Source: Paenibacillus aceti (GTDB lineage: Bacteria > Bacillota > Bacilli > Paenibacillales > Paenibacillaceae). Taken from it: 64,000 bases of DNA. The notes under the pieces were generated by a model. That model had not been told where the DNA came from. It did no database searches and was given only the letters and a program-made list of their open reading frames with translations. This document shows, in pieces, positions 37,156 through 46,688 of the stretch (position 1 is the first letter of the stretch; each line of letters starts with the position of its first letter). Position numbers and translations under genes: made by a program. The stretch spans positions 3,748,107 to 3,812,106 of the forward strand of contig NZ_KZ987724.1 of the NCBI RefSeq assembly GCF_003614185.1, read 5' to 3'.

Positions 37156-37337
37156 TAATTGCAAATAATACACTTATATCGATGGGAATTATTGCGGATA
37201 TTGTTTTAGTTGCATTTCGTACACTTAGACTCGCCCTTTTTCATGAATCAAGGAAAAACGTTATTTAAACTGTATTTTTTACAATTAAAGTGAGGCTACA
37301 GCCAATTTTGTGTTTTTAAGTGTAACCTATGCATTTA
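37156..37337. repeat. Four family-1 bipartite repeats upstream of the prfB 3' end
   Basis: Copies at 37156-37176, 37207-37227, 37267-37287 and 37317-37337, with starts 51, 60 and 50 bp apart. The remaining 37338-37581 shows no gene I would support; the 72-codon frame at 37348-37566 has no RBS and no recognisable product. Confidence 0.88.
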
Positions 37338-37581
37338 TGACCCGGACATGTCTATTACTCCGAACACCATTGTCCGTCGGTTGTGGCATCGAGCTGGTAC
37401 ATGTAGTGGACGCTGGACATTCCCCTATTCGTTGCGGGTAACTGTTGCGTTCGTCGGCGGGTTATTGTCGCTACAGTCTCCTAACAAAAAAATTCCTACA
37501 CCCTCCGGGAGAAATGGACGAGATCTAATCAGAGCTTCTCTTCCCAGTTCCCCCAAAGATGTGTAGGAATGATTATGCTAG

Positions 37582-38695
37582 TTATTGTACTTCTGTTCTA
37601 ATCTGGCTACGCAAATACCCATCGATGAATGGATCGAGGTCGCCGTCCATAACAGCGCCGACATTACCGGTCTCCACGGAGGTACGGTGGTCCTTCACCA
37701 TGCTGTAAGGATGGAATACGTAGGAGCGGATTTGGCTGCCCCAGGCGATCTCGGATTGTTCACCGCGAATCTCATCCAGCGCTTTCTGCTGTTCTTCCAG
37801 CTTGCGTTCATAGAGCTTGGAACGGAGCATGGTCATCGCCTGCTCGCGGTTCTTGATCTGTGAACGTTCATTCTGGCAAGTAACGACGATGCCGGTTGGC
37901 AAGTGGGTAATCCGTACGGCCGAGTCGGTCGTATTGATATGCTGACCGCCCGCACCGCTGGCCCGGTACGTATCGATCTTGAGATCCTCGGTGCGAATCT
38001 CAAGATCTACGTCATCAGTGATCTCCGGCACGACATCGCAGGAGACGAATGAGGTATGTCTACGGCCGGAGGAATCGAACGGAGAGATACGCACCAACCG
38101 ATGCACCCCCTTCTCAGCCTTCAAGTATCCGTAGGCATTATAACCTTTAATCAACAGCGTTACGCTCTTGATCCCCGCCTCATCACCCGGCAGATAATCC
38201 AGCGTCTCCACCTTGAATCCGCGTTTCTCGGCCCAGCGTGTATACATCCGCAGCAGCATAGAGCCCCAATCCTGTGACTCGGTGCCTCCGGCGCCTGGAT
38301 GCAGCTCAAGGATGGCATTCATTTTATCATAGGGCGCACTTAATAATAACTGAAGCTCAAAATCCTCCAGCTTCTTATGCAGCGAGGCTACGGACTCAGA
38401 GATTTCAGCGATTAATGATTCATCATTCTCCTCTTCAGCCAGCTCCGCCATCACCACGATGTCGTCATACTCCTGCTGCAAAGCATTATATTGGTCAACA
38501 GAGGATTTGACGGCATTCATCTCATTGATCAAGGCCTGCGCCTTGTCATTATCATCCCAGAAATCCGGTGCCGCCATCTTCTCTTCATAGTTCGCGATCA
38601 TTTCCCGCTTCAGGTCTAAGTCAAAGAGACCCCCTAAGATTAGTTAGTCGCGCAGCCATTTCTTTCATGTCATGCTTTACACTTGGATCGATCAT
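37582..38695 (-). CDS. prfB: Peptide chain release factor 2, expressed by programmed +1 frameshift
   Basis: RF2 recognises UGA and UAA stop codons. The product is encoded by 38695-38624 (24 codons, [20 protein letters not shown] onwards) joined to 38622-37582 after skipping one T, giving about 370 aa. [15 protein letters not shown] is the stop-recognition region, and [17 protein letters not shown] contains the GGQ peptide-release motif. The in-frame UGA codon after residue 24 autoregulates synthesis. It is downstream of secA on the same strand. Confidence 0.96.
38620..38635 (-). promoter_or_regulatory. prfB: prfB programmed frameshift site
   Basis: On the minus strand AGGGGG (38635-38630) acts as an internal Shine-Dalgarno element just before CTT TGA C. 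The ribosome slips from CTT to read GAC, bypassing the UGA. This is the classical arrangement of bacterial prfB. Confidence 0.95.
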
Positions 38696-38800
38696 GCTGT
38701 TTAATCACCTTCCTGTATATGAGATTGTTCAAAAAGTATTTATGCTCATTTTATCCATTTATAGTTCCATCCACAATAGGACGCCCGCCAAAATACAAAA

Positions 38801-38831
38801 CGGGAAGCCTTCCGATCACGGAAGCTCCCCG
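38801..38831 (-). terminator. Terminator of secA
   Basis: CGGGAAGCCTTCCG (38801-38814) and CGGAAGCTCCCCG (38819-38831) form a strong hairpin with loop ATCA; on the minus strand it is followed by TTTTGTATTTT. It sits 8 bp after the secA stop. Confidence 0.88.
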
Positions 38832-38838
38832 CTGGCCA

Positions 38839-41346
38839 TTATGCGTTCTGTCCGTGGCAGTGTTTGTATTTCTTACCGCTGCCGCAAGGGCAAAGATCAT
38901 TGCGTCCAACCTGTTCGCCGCGCTTCACTGGACGTTTCTCCGCTGGCTCTCCGCTGGTCGAGATTTTGTCCTCATCCACGACCGCTTGACGCTCCTGATT
39001 CGTCTCGATTTGCGCCTTCATAATGTAAGTCGCAACCTCTTCCTGGATGGCAGCAACCATCGCATTGAACATTTCATAGCCTTCAAATTGGTACTCACGA
39101 AGTGGATCGGTACCGCCGTAAGCACGAAGGTGAATACCTTGGCGCAATTGATCCATCGCGTCGATATGATCCATCCATTTGCTGTCTACGGCACGCAGAG
39201 CGATAACTTTCTCGAATTCACGCACCAGCTCAGGACCGATCGCTTGCTCACGAGTATCATATTTCGTCATTACTTTCTCAAAAATGAACTCGACCATTTC
39301 ATTCGCTTCTTTACCCCATAGATCATCACGGGTAATTGCGCCATCTTCCAGCATCTTCGTATTTACGTAATCAGCAACTTCCTGCAGCTCCCAGTTCTCT
39401 GGAATATCATCCATGGTGTGAGCTTCTACAACGCGCTCGATAACTGGCTTGATCATATCTACAACGATTTGCTTGATATTCTCCGATTCAAGCAGCTCGC
39501 GACGCTGTTTATATATAATTTCACGCTGCTGATTCATCACGTCGTCATATTGCAATACGACTTTACGCACGTCGAAGTTGTTCCCTTCAACCCGTTTCTG
39601 GGCGGATTCAACAGCTCGTGTAATCATTTTACTCTCAATCGGCTGATCCTCTTCGAAGCCAAGACGCTCCATCATGTTCATGACGTTATCGGCACCGAAC
39701 CGCTTCATCAATTCATCGCCAAGTGACAGATAGAATTGCGTCGAACCCGGGTCACCTTGACGTCCGGCACGACCGCGCAGCTGGTTATCAATCCGGCGCG
39801 ATTCATGGCGCTCTGTACCGATAATATGCAAGCCGCCAATATCAGCTACACCCTCGCCAAGCAAGATATCCGTACCACGACCCGCCATATTGGTAGCGAT
39901 CGTAACGGAGCCGGGCTCACCAGCACGCGAGATAATCTCGGCTTCTTCAGCATGGTACTTGGCGTTCAGCACTTTATGAGGAATGCCTTTGCGCTTCAGC
40001 ATCTCATCAAGGAGCTCGGAGTTCTCAATCGATACCGTACCGACCAGAATTGGCTGGTTCTTTTTATGGCGCTCAACGATCTGTTCCACAACAGCCTTGA
40101 ATTTGCCCTCTTCGCTCTTATAGACCACGTCCGGCATATCCACCCGCTGATTCGGACGGTTCGTCGGCACTTGGAGGACTTCAAGTCCGTAAATCTTCTT
40201 GAACTCTTCTTCCTCGGTCTTCGCAGTACCGGTCATCCCTGCCAATTTGCGGTACATCCGGAAGTAGTTCTGGAACGTAATCGTAGCGAGCGTCATGCTC
40301 TCGTTCTGAACCTCGATGCCTTCCTTCGCTTCAATTGCCTGATGCAGGCCATCGCTATAACGGCGGCCCTGCATAATCCGGCCCGTGAATTCATCGACGA
40401 TCAACACTTCATCTTCCGTCACAACATAATCCACGTCACGGCGCATAATGACATTCGCCTTCAACGCTTGCGTAATATGGTGGTTCAGCAGAATGTTGCT
40501 ATGATCGTATAAGTTATCGATACCGAAGGCTTTTTCCGCTTTGGCCACCCCTTTTTCAGTCAGGGCAACGGCTTTGACCTTGATATCCACCGTATAATCC
40601 TCTTCACGTTCAAGCTTCTTCACAAAACGATCCGCGAAATAGTAAAGCTCCGTGGATTTCTGAGCCTGTCCGGAAATGATCAGTGGAGTACGTGCTTCGT
40701 CGATCAGGATGGAGTCAACTTCGTCAATAATACAATAGTAGAGCGGACGCTGTACCATTTGCTCCTTATAGAGCACCATATTATCACGCAGATAGTCAAA
40801 GCCGAACTCATTGTTCGTACCATAAGTAATATCGCAAGCATAGGCCGCCTGCTTATCCTCATGCTCCATGCCGTTCAGGTTAATCCCGACAGTCATGCCG
40901 AGGAAGTTATAGATTTGACCCATTTGCTCGCTGTCCCGTTGCGCCAAATAGTCGTTAACCGTAACGACGTGTACGCCCTGACCTAAAAGGGCATTCAAAT
41001 AAACCGGTAGGGTGCCGACCAGGGTCTTCCCTTCACCGGTTTTCATCTCGGCAATTCTTCCTTCATGCAAAGCCATACCGCCAATCAACTGAACATCATA
41101 GTGGCGCAGACCCAGCGTTCTCTTGGACGCCTCTCTTACTGTAGCAAAAGCTTCCGGGAGCAGTTCATCCAGAGTCTCACCCTTCTCGATCCGTTCACGA
41201 AACTCTGCCGTTTTCCCTTGCAATTGCTCGTCCGATAAAGCTTCGAATTCAGGTTCCAATTTATTGATAATATCTACCGTCTTCATAAGACGTTTAACGT
41301 CACGTTCATTCGTGTCGCCAAATATCTTCTTCATTAATCCTAGCAT
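38839..41346 (-). CDS. secA: Preprotein translocase ATPase SecA
   Basis: An 835-aa motor that drives protein export through Sec[19 protein letters not shown] near residue 101 is Walker [17 protein letters not shown] near 208 contains Walker B, and [10 protein letters not shown] near 490 is the helicase motif V region. It ends with the zinc-binding [14 protein letters not shown]. The length is normal for a Firmicute SecA. It lies between hpf and prfB, as in many Bacillales. Confidence 0.98.
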   Translation of the reverse strand: MLGLMKKIFGDTNERDVKRLMKTVDIINKLEPEFEALSDEQLQGKTAEFRERIEKGETLDELLPEAFATVREASKRTLGLRHYDVQLIGGMALHEGRIAEMKTGEGKTLVGTLPVYLNALLGQGVHVVTVNDYLAQRDSEQMGQIYNFLGMTVGINLNGMEHEDKQAAYACDITYGTNNEFGFDYLRDNMVLYKEQMVQRPLYYCIIDEVDSILIDEARTPLIISGQAQKSTELYYFADRFVKKLEREEDYTVDIKVKAVALTEKGVAKAEKAFGIDNLYDHSNILLNHHITQALKANVIMRRDVDYVVTEDEVLIVDEFTGRIMQGRRYSDGLHQAIEAKEGIEVQNESMTLATITFQNYFRMYRKLAGMTGTAKTEEEEFKKIYGLEVLQVPTNRPNQRVDMPDVVYKSEEGKFKAVVEQIVERHKKNQPILVGTVSIENSELLDEMLKRKGIPHKVLNAKYHAEEAEIISRAGEPGSVTIATNMAGRGTDILLGEGVADIGGLHIIGTERHESRRIDNQLRGRAGRQGDPGSTQFYLSLGDELMKRFGADNVMNMMERLGFEEDQPIESKMITRAVESAQKRVEGNNFDVRKVVLQYDDVMNQQREIIYKQRRELLESENIKQIVVDMIKPVIERVVEAHTMDDIPENWELQEVADYVNTKMLEDGAITRDDLWGKEANEMVEFIFEKVMTKYDTREQAIGPELVREFEKVIALRAVDSKWMDHIDAMDQLRQGIHLRAYGGTDPLREYQFEGYEMFNAMVAAIQEEVATYIMKAQIETNQERQAVVDEDKISTSGEPAEKRPVKRGEQVGRNDLCPCGSGKKYKHCHGQNA

Positions 41347-41463
41347 GATTTACCCCTTTCACGCATATACAGATGATTTGCCTAAATTGTAACAGTTTGT
41401 AATCAATGCCGCAACAAGCGACATCACCCGGAGCCGTAAGCAATTTGCTCCTATATGAATAAA

Positions 41464-41493
41464 GAGCCCTATCCGATAAGCGGATAAAGGCTC
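41464..41493. terminator. Terminator between hpf and secA
   Basis: GAGCCCTATCCG and CGGATAAAGGCTC form an interrupted hairpin 76 bp after the hpf stop; U-rich sequence is present on both sides, and the orientation of hpf makes the minus strand the likely one. Confidence 0.7.
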
Positions 41494-41568
41494 GTTCCTT
41501 TTACTTCAATTGAAAGAATTACCATCTACATTCCCACAATCGTCATGAATGGATACGAAGTGTTACAG

Positions 41569-42117
41569 CTATTTCTGCTCGATTAATCCATACTTGCCAT
41601 CGTTCCGTCTGTACACTACATTCGTCTCATTCGTCTCGATGTTAGCAAATACGAAGAAATTATGGCCTACCATATTCATTTGCAAAATAGCTTCTTCCAC
41701 ATCCATTGGCTTCAGATTGAACTTCTTCGTCCGAACTACCTCGAATTCGTCTTCTTCCACATCGCGAGCATTTCCGTTCACTGGACCTTCAACGAATAGA
41801 TTCTTCAAACCGCTCTCCTGACGGAATTTACGGTTAATCTTCGTCTTATGCTTACGAATTTGGCGTTCCAGCTTGTCCACAACCCCATCGATCGATGCGT
41901 ACATATCATCACTGCGATGCTCGGCACGGAGTACTACGCCTGTAAGAGGAATTGTGACTTCGACCACATGCAAGCCTCGTACTACACTCAGCGTAACGTT
42001 CCCACCTGTAGTCGGCGGTACATCGAAGTACTTGTCAAGTCGGCTGAGCTTCTTGTCTACGTATTCTCGCAAGGCTTCTGTCACTTCAATTTGTTGTCCT
42101 CGAATACTATAATTCAT
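41569..42117 (-). CDS. hpf: Ribosome hibernation promoting factor, long form
   Basis: A 182-aa long HPF (YvyD type). Residues 1-100 form the ribosome-binding domain (MNYSIRGQQIEVTEALREYV at the start) and the C-terminal 55 (KKFNLKPMDVEEAILQMNMV, then VYRRNDGKYGLIE) the dimerisation domain that pairs 70S ribosomes into 100S particles. AAAGGAGG precedes the ATG. A TATAAT box on the minus strand at 42153-42148 may be the -10 of its promoter, with no good -35. Confidence 0.95.
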   Translation of the reverse strand: MNYSIRGQQIEVTEALREYVDKKLSRLDKYFDVPPTTGGNVTLSVVRGLHVVEVTIPLTGVVLRAEHRSDDMYASIDGVVDKLERQIRKHKTKINRKFRQESGLKNLFVEGPVNGNARDVEEDEFEVVRTKKFNLKPMDVEEAILQMNMVGHNFFVFANIETNETNVVYRRNDGKYGLIEQK

Positions 42118-42335
42118 AGGGCACTCCTCCTTTGACTTTGCACCTTTATTATATCACACATATTAACCCAAAGTAAAAAATGTAAAAGGCAAGTTAATGT
42201 CAATTTGTGGACAAATAGGTGGGGTAATTTCATGGCCCAATCTGACGTATAGAGAGCTAATCTGGCTCCAGCCGGAAAGGCAGGATTTCCGCAACTTATG
42301 TCGAATTTTGGATACTAGAGGGAGGTTCGAATGGG

Positions 42336-42530
42336 ATGTTTACAAAATCCAGGCTTGAGGTATTATTGCGTCAACTTGCCACATTAAAGAGAAAATATCC
42401 AGAGGATAGCGCATTCTATGATAGTAAAATCAGTGTCATGAAGCAGAAGTACATAAATTATCGCAAAGATCTAGAACATGATTCCAAACGATATAGAGTT
42501 CTCGCTTCACAAATAAAGACCCTGGAATAG
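42336..42530 (+). CDS. Small helical protein of unknown function
   Basis: A 64-aa basic helical protein (RLEVLLRQLATLKRKYPED) that I do not recognise. GGGAGG lies about 10 nt before the ATG and a strong terminator overlaps its stop codon, so it is very likely a real transcribed gene. It resembles small coiled-coil proteins often annotated as hypothetical near hpf and csp genes. No function is proposed. Confidence 0.6.
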   Translation: MFTKSRLEVLLRQLATLKRKYPEDSAFYDSKISVMKQKYINYRKDLEHDSKRYRVLASQIKTLE

Positions 42531-42540
42531 TCCAGGGTCT
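42517..42540 (+). terminator. Terminator overlapping the small-protein stop codon
   Basis: Perfect 10-bp stem AGACCCTGGA / TCCAGGGTCT with loop ATAG, the TAG of which is the stop codon, followed by ATTGCT. Confidence 0.85.
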
Positions 42541-42611
42541 ATTGCTAGCGAATCTTCAATTCTTAACCATCATACATTATATGTAGGTCGCGGCGATTAT
42601 GGCCGGGATGA

Positions 42612-42809
42612 TTATAATTTGATTACGTTAGCTGCTTGTGGTCCGCGAGCACCGTCAACGATTTCGAATTCTACGGATTGGCCTTCTTCCAAAGTCTTGA
42701 AGCCTTCGGATTGAATTGCGGAGAAGTGTACAAATACGTCGGTTCCTTCTTCAGTTTCGATAAAACCATATCCCTTTTCTGCGTTAAACCATTTAACTTT
42801 ACCTTGCAT
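42612..42809 (-). CDS. Cold shock domain protein (Csp family)
   Basis: A 65-aa single-strand nucleic acid chaperone. KGYGFIE (RNP1) and VFVHFSAI (RNP2) are intact and the length is typical of B. subtilis CspB/CspC/CspD. The region 42810-42943 upstream is non-coding leader. Confidence 0.96.
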   Translation of the reverse strand: MQGKVKWFNAEKGYGFIETEEGTDVFVHFSAIQSEGFKTLEEGQSVEFEIVDGARGPQAANVIKL

Positions 42810-42943
42810 GCACTAACATTCCCTTCATTATCAAGTAAGAGTCCGTCCTATAGAACAAGCCCTCACTGTTGACTATACCACCCAAACTTCTCCAGTGTCA
42901 ATTACCAAAGAAAAGGTTTTATTGTAATTTTTTCGTTAAATCA

Positions 42944-43657
42944 TTATTTACCAGATACCTTAGTGACTTTCTTCATCATTTCCGACTTTTTATTCGCAAT
43001 TGCCTGCTTATACTCCGATTCAGCCTTCGTAGCCAATTCATTATCAAGCCCGGCTTCCTTCAGCTCGTCCTTCATTTGATCCAACAAACTGTTGAACGTA
43101 CTATCTACCTTGCTCTGCAGCTTATTCGCCGCACTCATATAAGTAGATGATAGATCCGCCAAGGAGCGTCCTGTCCGATAATCCTGGAGGGCATTCTCTG
43201 CAAGCGTGTCCAGCTTGGATAGCGCCGTTGACTCCAATTTCTTGAACACCTTCGAATACTTATCTTCGATTCGCTTCTTCTCATCCTTGGGAGCATCCGA
43301 ATGGGTAGAATCCTTAGCGTTCGACGATTTCCCGCCTTCAGCCTGACTGCCATCCGTACTTGGCTCTTGACCATTCTGCTCAGATGTAGCATTGCCCGAT
43401 GTTTCCTGGCCATCCTTCTCACCCTTAGCCGTATCGTCAGGATCACCACTAAGAACAGAATCGAGATCACCAAAATCCGAGAAATCAAAAAAGTCCTGCT
43501 CTACGCCAATATCTGCAGCCTGGATATCCCGGTGTGATATATAATAGTACCCGCCATATCCGCCGCCGACCAGCACAACCAGAACGATCAGCGTGATCCA
43601 TAACGGCTTCCGGCTCTTTTTCCGTCTCTTCCGCTTTCTTCTTACTTCATTCATCAC
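42944..43657 (-). CDS. Membrane-anchored helical protein of unknown function
   Basis: A 237-aa protein with a very basic start (RRKRKRRKKSRK), one membrane segment at about residues 19-40, an acidic Ser/Gly/Gln-rich linker (65-125) and a helical C-terminal domain (126-237). That domain's end (FNSLLDQMKDELKEAGLDNE) aligns by eye with the end of the copper-amine-oxidase-domain protein at 58865-59863 (FDAIVADAEKQLKDGGYSTD). The bulk should be outside the membrane. No known family is recognised. Confidence 0.7.
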   Translation of the reverse strand: MMNEVRRKRKRRKKSRKPLWITLIVLVVLVGGGYGGYYYISHRDIQAADIGVEQDFFDFSDFGDLDSVLSGDPDDTAKGEKDGQETSGNATSEQNGQEPSTDGSQAEGGKSSNAKDSTHSDAPKDEKKRIEDKYSKVFKKLESTALSKLDTLAENALQDYRTGRSLADLSSTYMSAANKLQSKVDSTFNSLLDQMKDELKEAGLDNELATKAESEYKQAIANKKSEMMKKVTKVSGK

Positions 43658-43702
43658 ATTACCTCACTGACATCAAATAATGCGGTTATTATATCAGTTT
43701 TC

Positions 43703-44200
43703 TCAACTAGCGTCATGAGTCTTACGGCGCTTATGTATCCGCTTCATCAACAAGAGCATCAAGGCAGCTCCGCAAATCGCCCCCGCTGTATCAATCAGGA
43801 CATCCTGAAATAATGGCGTCCGATCCGGCGTCAAGCTCTGATGGAACTCATCCGAGCAAGCATACAGGAACGAAATTAGAACAGCGAGCACATAGCCTCG
43901 CCAAGCCTTCCTCGTATTGAGCGCATAGACAAGCGTGAAACCTAACAAACCAAATATCGAGAAATGCGCGCCTTTACGTATGAGAAACTCAATAAAACCG
44001 GCCTTTCCTAACGTTAACACACTCACCTCTTTACCTGCATAATCAAAACTCACACCTGACATTCGCTCCGCCAGAGAGCTCGCAATGAAATTCCCCTCAA
44101 TATCAGGCCGCAAATCCTGTGCATGATAAGGTTGAGAGGAAAATATGAAAATGGCTAGCATAACAAGGATGGCCGGCAGCCATCGGAGTAGGTTGGACAT
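43703..44200 (-). CDS. VanZ-like membrane protein
   Basis: A 165-aa membrane protein with VanZ family features: a first hydrophobic segment at 8-22, RKGAHFSIFGLLGF near residue 76, and SDEFHQSLTPDR near 117, followed by a last membrane segment and a basic end. VanZ proteins are linked to teicoplanin resistance and envelope physiology, but most are uncharacterised. It ends the exopolysaccharide operon, 3 bp after the epimerase gene. Confidence 0.85.
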   Translation of the reverse strand: MSNLLRWLPAILVMLAIFIFSSQPYHAQDLRPDIEGNFIASSLAERMSGVSFDYAGKEVSVLTLGKAGFIEFLIRKGAHFSIFGLLGFTLVYALNTRKAWRGYVLAVLISFLYACSDEFHQSLTPDRTPLFQDVLIDTAGAICGAALMLLLMKRIHKRRKTHDAS

Positions 44201-44203
44201 GGG

Positions 44204-45238
44204 TTACCTTTCTATTTTGTAATACTGGACATACCACTCAGCAAATCTCCGCAGCCCTTCTTCAATTGATGTCTGGGGTTTAAAGCCAATAGCCTCCTGC
44301 AACAAATCCGTAGAAGCGTAAGTGGCTGGTACATCACCTGGTTTTATGGGTTCGAATTGCTTAATAAACGATACTTCTTTACCGAGGGCTTGTGTTAATG
44401 CTCCCTCTAATGCCTGAATAAATACCATTAATTTCTCAGGTTGATTATTGCCAATATTATAGACTTTGTGCTGGACACTCTCCTCTGGCGCAGGCGGATT
44501 ATTTAATAGACGCTCAATTCCTTCAACAATATCATCAATATAGGTGAAATCCCGATAGAGATCTTTTTCGAAATCCCCGTCATTAAAGATCTGTATAGGT
44601 TTCCCGGCAAAATATTTATCCGTAAATCCGAAATAAGCCATATCCGGCCGTCCCATCGGGCCATATACCGTAAAGAAGCGGAGTCCTGTTGCAGGAATTT
44701 TATATAGATGGCTATATGTATAAGCCATCAGCTCGTTTGATTTTTTAGTGGATGCATATAATGAGACAGGATGATCTACAAAATCACTTTCTTCAAAAGG
44801 TACCTTCTTATTCGCCCCATAGACCGAGCTAGATGATGCATATACTAAATGATCAACAGGATAATACCTACAAGCCTCCAGTATATTAAAGAAACCAATG
44901 ATGTTGCTCTGTATATAAACATCCGGATTCTCTATAGAGTATCGAACTCCAGCTTGAGCAGCCAAGTTAATAACTATATTCGGCTTATATTCTTCGAATA
45001 CCTTAAATAACGCTTCTTTATCAGCAATATCACTCTTTATGAATGTGAACTGCTCATATGGGGCAAGTTGCTCCAGACGATGGTATTTCAGATTGACATC
45101 ATAATAATCATTTAGATTATCTATGCCAACCACTTTACAACCTTGATTTAATAATTTATCAGCTAAATGATATCCAATAAAACCAGCTGCCCCCGTAATG
45201 AGGTACACTTTACTAGAATCAAGCGTTTTGTAATTCAA
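44204..45238 (-). CDS. UDP-glucuronate 4-epimerase-like NAD-dependent epimerase
   Basis: A 344-aa extended SDR. ITGAAGFIGYHLA near residue 14 binds NAD, SSSSVYG near 135 and YASTKKSNE near 161 carry the catalytic Ser and Tyr-x3-Lys. The sequence is closest in pattern to CapI/LpsL, which convert UDP-glucuronate to UDP-galacturonate. It overlaps the UDP-glucose dehydrogenase gene by 20 bp, whose product would be its substrate, a strong contextual fit. Confidence 0.85.
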   Translation of the reverse strand: MNYKTLDSSKVYLITGAAGFIGYHLADKLLNQGCKVVGIDNLNDYYDVNLKYHRLEQLAPYEQFTFIKSDIADKEALFKVFEEYKPNIVINLAAQAGVRYSIENPDVYIQSNIIGFFNILEACRYYPVDHLVYASSSSVYGANKKVPFEESDFVDHPVSLYASTKKSNELMAYTYSHLYKIPATGLRFFTVYGPMGRPDMAYFGFTDKYFAGKPIQIFNDGDFEKDLYRDFTYIDDIVEGIERLLNNPPAPEESVQHKVYNIGNNQPEKLMVFIQALEGALTQALGKEVSFIKQFEPIKPGDVPATYASTDLLQEAIGFKPQTSIEEGLRRFAEWYVQYYKIER

Positions 45239-46589
45239 GCTTATTCGCCCCCTGCATTCCCGCTCTAGTCACAGACGGTCTTCCGATAGAATGATACTCA
45301 ACCCCAGCGTCCTGCATGTCTTGGACACTATAGATATTCCTTCCGTCAAATACAAGAGGAGTCCTCATTAACTCTCTATATTTATGAGGCAATACTGCCT
45401 TCACTTCTCCCCATTCGGTAAATATGAAACATACATTAGCATTCGCTAGAGCTTCTTCAATATCAGATACATAGGTAATAGTCCCTTTATCGATTTGCCC
45501 TTCCGGGAATTCCTTGGCGAATCGATCAGCACCGACCGGATCATAGGCGTAAATATTAGCCCCTTGCGCTAACAACACAGGTACATTCTCAAGAGACGCG
45601 GCTTCTCTCAAGTCATCTGTGCCTGGCTTAAAGGTTAATCCCAGAACAGCAACCTTTAGACCATTAAAAGTAATAAGTCTCTTGCTAGCCTTCTTATACA
45701 ACATCGTTTTCTGCTCTTTATTTACTTCTATAGCAGCTTTAACCGTTTTGAGTTCATATCCATTCTGCTTGGCTATGTATTCTAGCGCCTTGGTATCCTT
45801 AGGGAAGCAAGAACCACCGAAGCCGATCCCTGCATTCAAGAACTTACTTCCGATCCGTTCATCATAACTCATTCCCTTAGCAACGTCCTGTATATCTGCA
45901 CCCAATAACTCACACAGATTCGCAATATCATTCATATAGGATATCTTCAGGGCAAGGAAATCATTGGAAGCATACTTGATCATTTCTGCTGATCTTCTGT
46001 TAACAGAAACAATCGGCAAATAGAATGGCGCATATATTTCCTTCAACATCGCTTCCGCCCATTCACTCTCAGTCCCAATGATAATCCGCTCAGCATGTAA
46101 AGTATCATGAACTGCAGAGCCCTGTGCCAAAAACTCAGGATTTGATGCTACTTCAACTCGAACATTGTTCACTAAGAAATCCTGAATAAACTGTTCTACC
46201 TTGTCGTTCGTACCCACGGGAACCGTAGATTTAACCACAACGAGACAATCCTTCTCAATAGATTCAGCGATCTGCCTCGCCACGGTTGCTATGTATGAAA
46301 GATTCGCAGAGCCATCTGGCTGTTCCGGTGTACCTACTCCAATGAAGATAGCATCGGCATCCCGATAAGCTGCCTTATAATCCGTCGTATAATCAATTCT
46401 TCCAGCAGCATGGTTCTTCTGCATCAACTCTTCCAAATCTGCTTCATAGATCGGAGAAACCCCCGATTTCATTAAAGCAACCTTATCTTCATCCACATCA
46501 ACACAAGTTACTTGATGCCCTTTCTCGGCGAAGCATACACCTGCGACTAAGCCGACGTAACCGGTTCCTGCTACTGCTAGTTTGTACAT
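45219..46589 (-). CDS. ugd: UDP-glucose 6-dehydrogenase
   Basis: A 456-aa enzyme oxidising UDP-glucose to UDP-glucuronate. AVAGTGYVGLVAGVCFAEKG near residue 5 is the NAD site, and GFGGSCFPKDTKAL near 257 has the catalytic Cys. The C-terminal UDP-binding domain is complete. With the next gene it provides uronic acid precursors for the exopolysaccharide. Confidence 0.96.
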   Translation of the reverse strand: MYKLAVAGTGYVGLVAGVCFAEKGHQVTCVDVDEDKVALMKSGVSPIYEADLEELMQKNHAAGRIDYTTDYKAAYRDADAIFIGVGTPEQPDGSANLSYIATVARQIAESIEKDCLVVVKSTVPVGTNDKVEQFIQDFLVNNVRVEVASNPEFLAQGSAVHDTLHAERIIIGTESEWAEAMLKEIYAPFYLPIVSVNRRSAEMIKYASNDFLALKISYMNDIANLCELLGADIQDVAKGMSYDERIGSKFLNAGIGFGGSCFPKDTKALEYIAKQNGYELKTVKAAIEVNKEQKTMLYKKASKRLITFNGLKVAVLGLTFKPGTDDLREAASLENVPVLLAQGANIYAYDPVGADRFAKEFPEGQIDKGTITYVSDIEEALANANVCFIFTEWGEVKAVLPHKYRELMRTPLVFDGRNIYSVQDMQDAGVEYHSIGRPSVTRAGMQGANKLELQNA

Positions 46590-46688
46590 ATGTTATCACC
46601 TTTCTATACTAAATTAACTTAAATTCCGCTTATGTTTTAGCATTTAAATGACTCTCTATTCGAGATTTTACCAAAATCATACTTTATG

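Noticed and set aside
37348-37566. 72-codon frame before prfB
   Set aside because: No RBS, Ser/Pro/Arg-rich random-like product, and no family resemblance.
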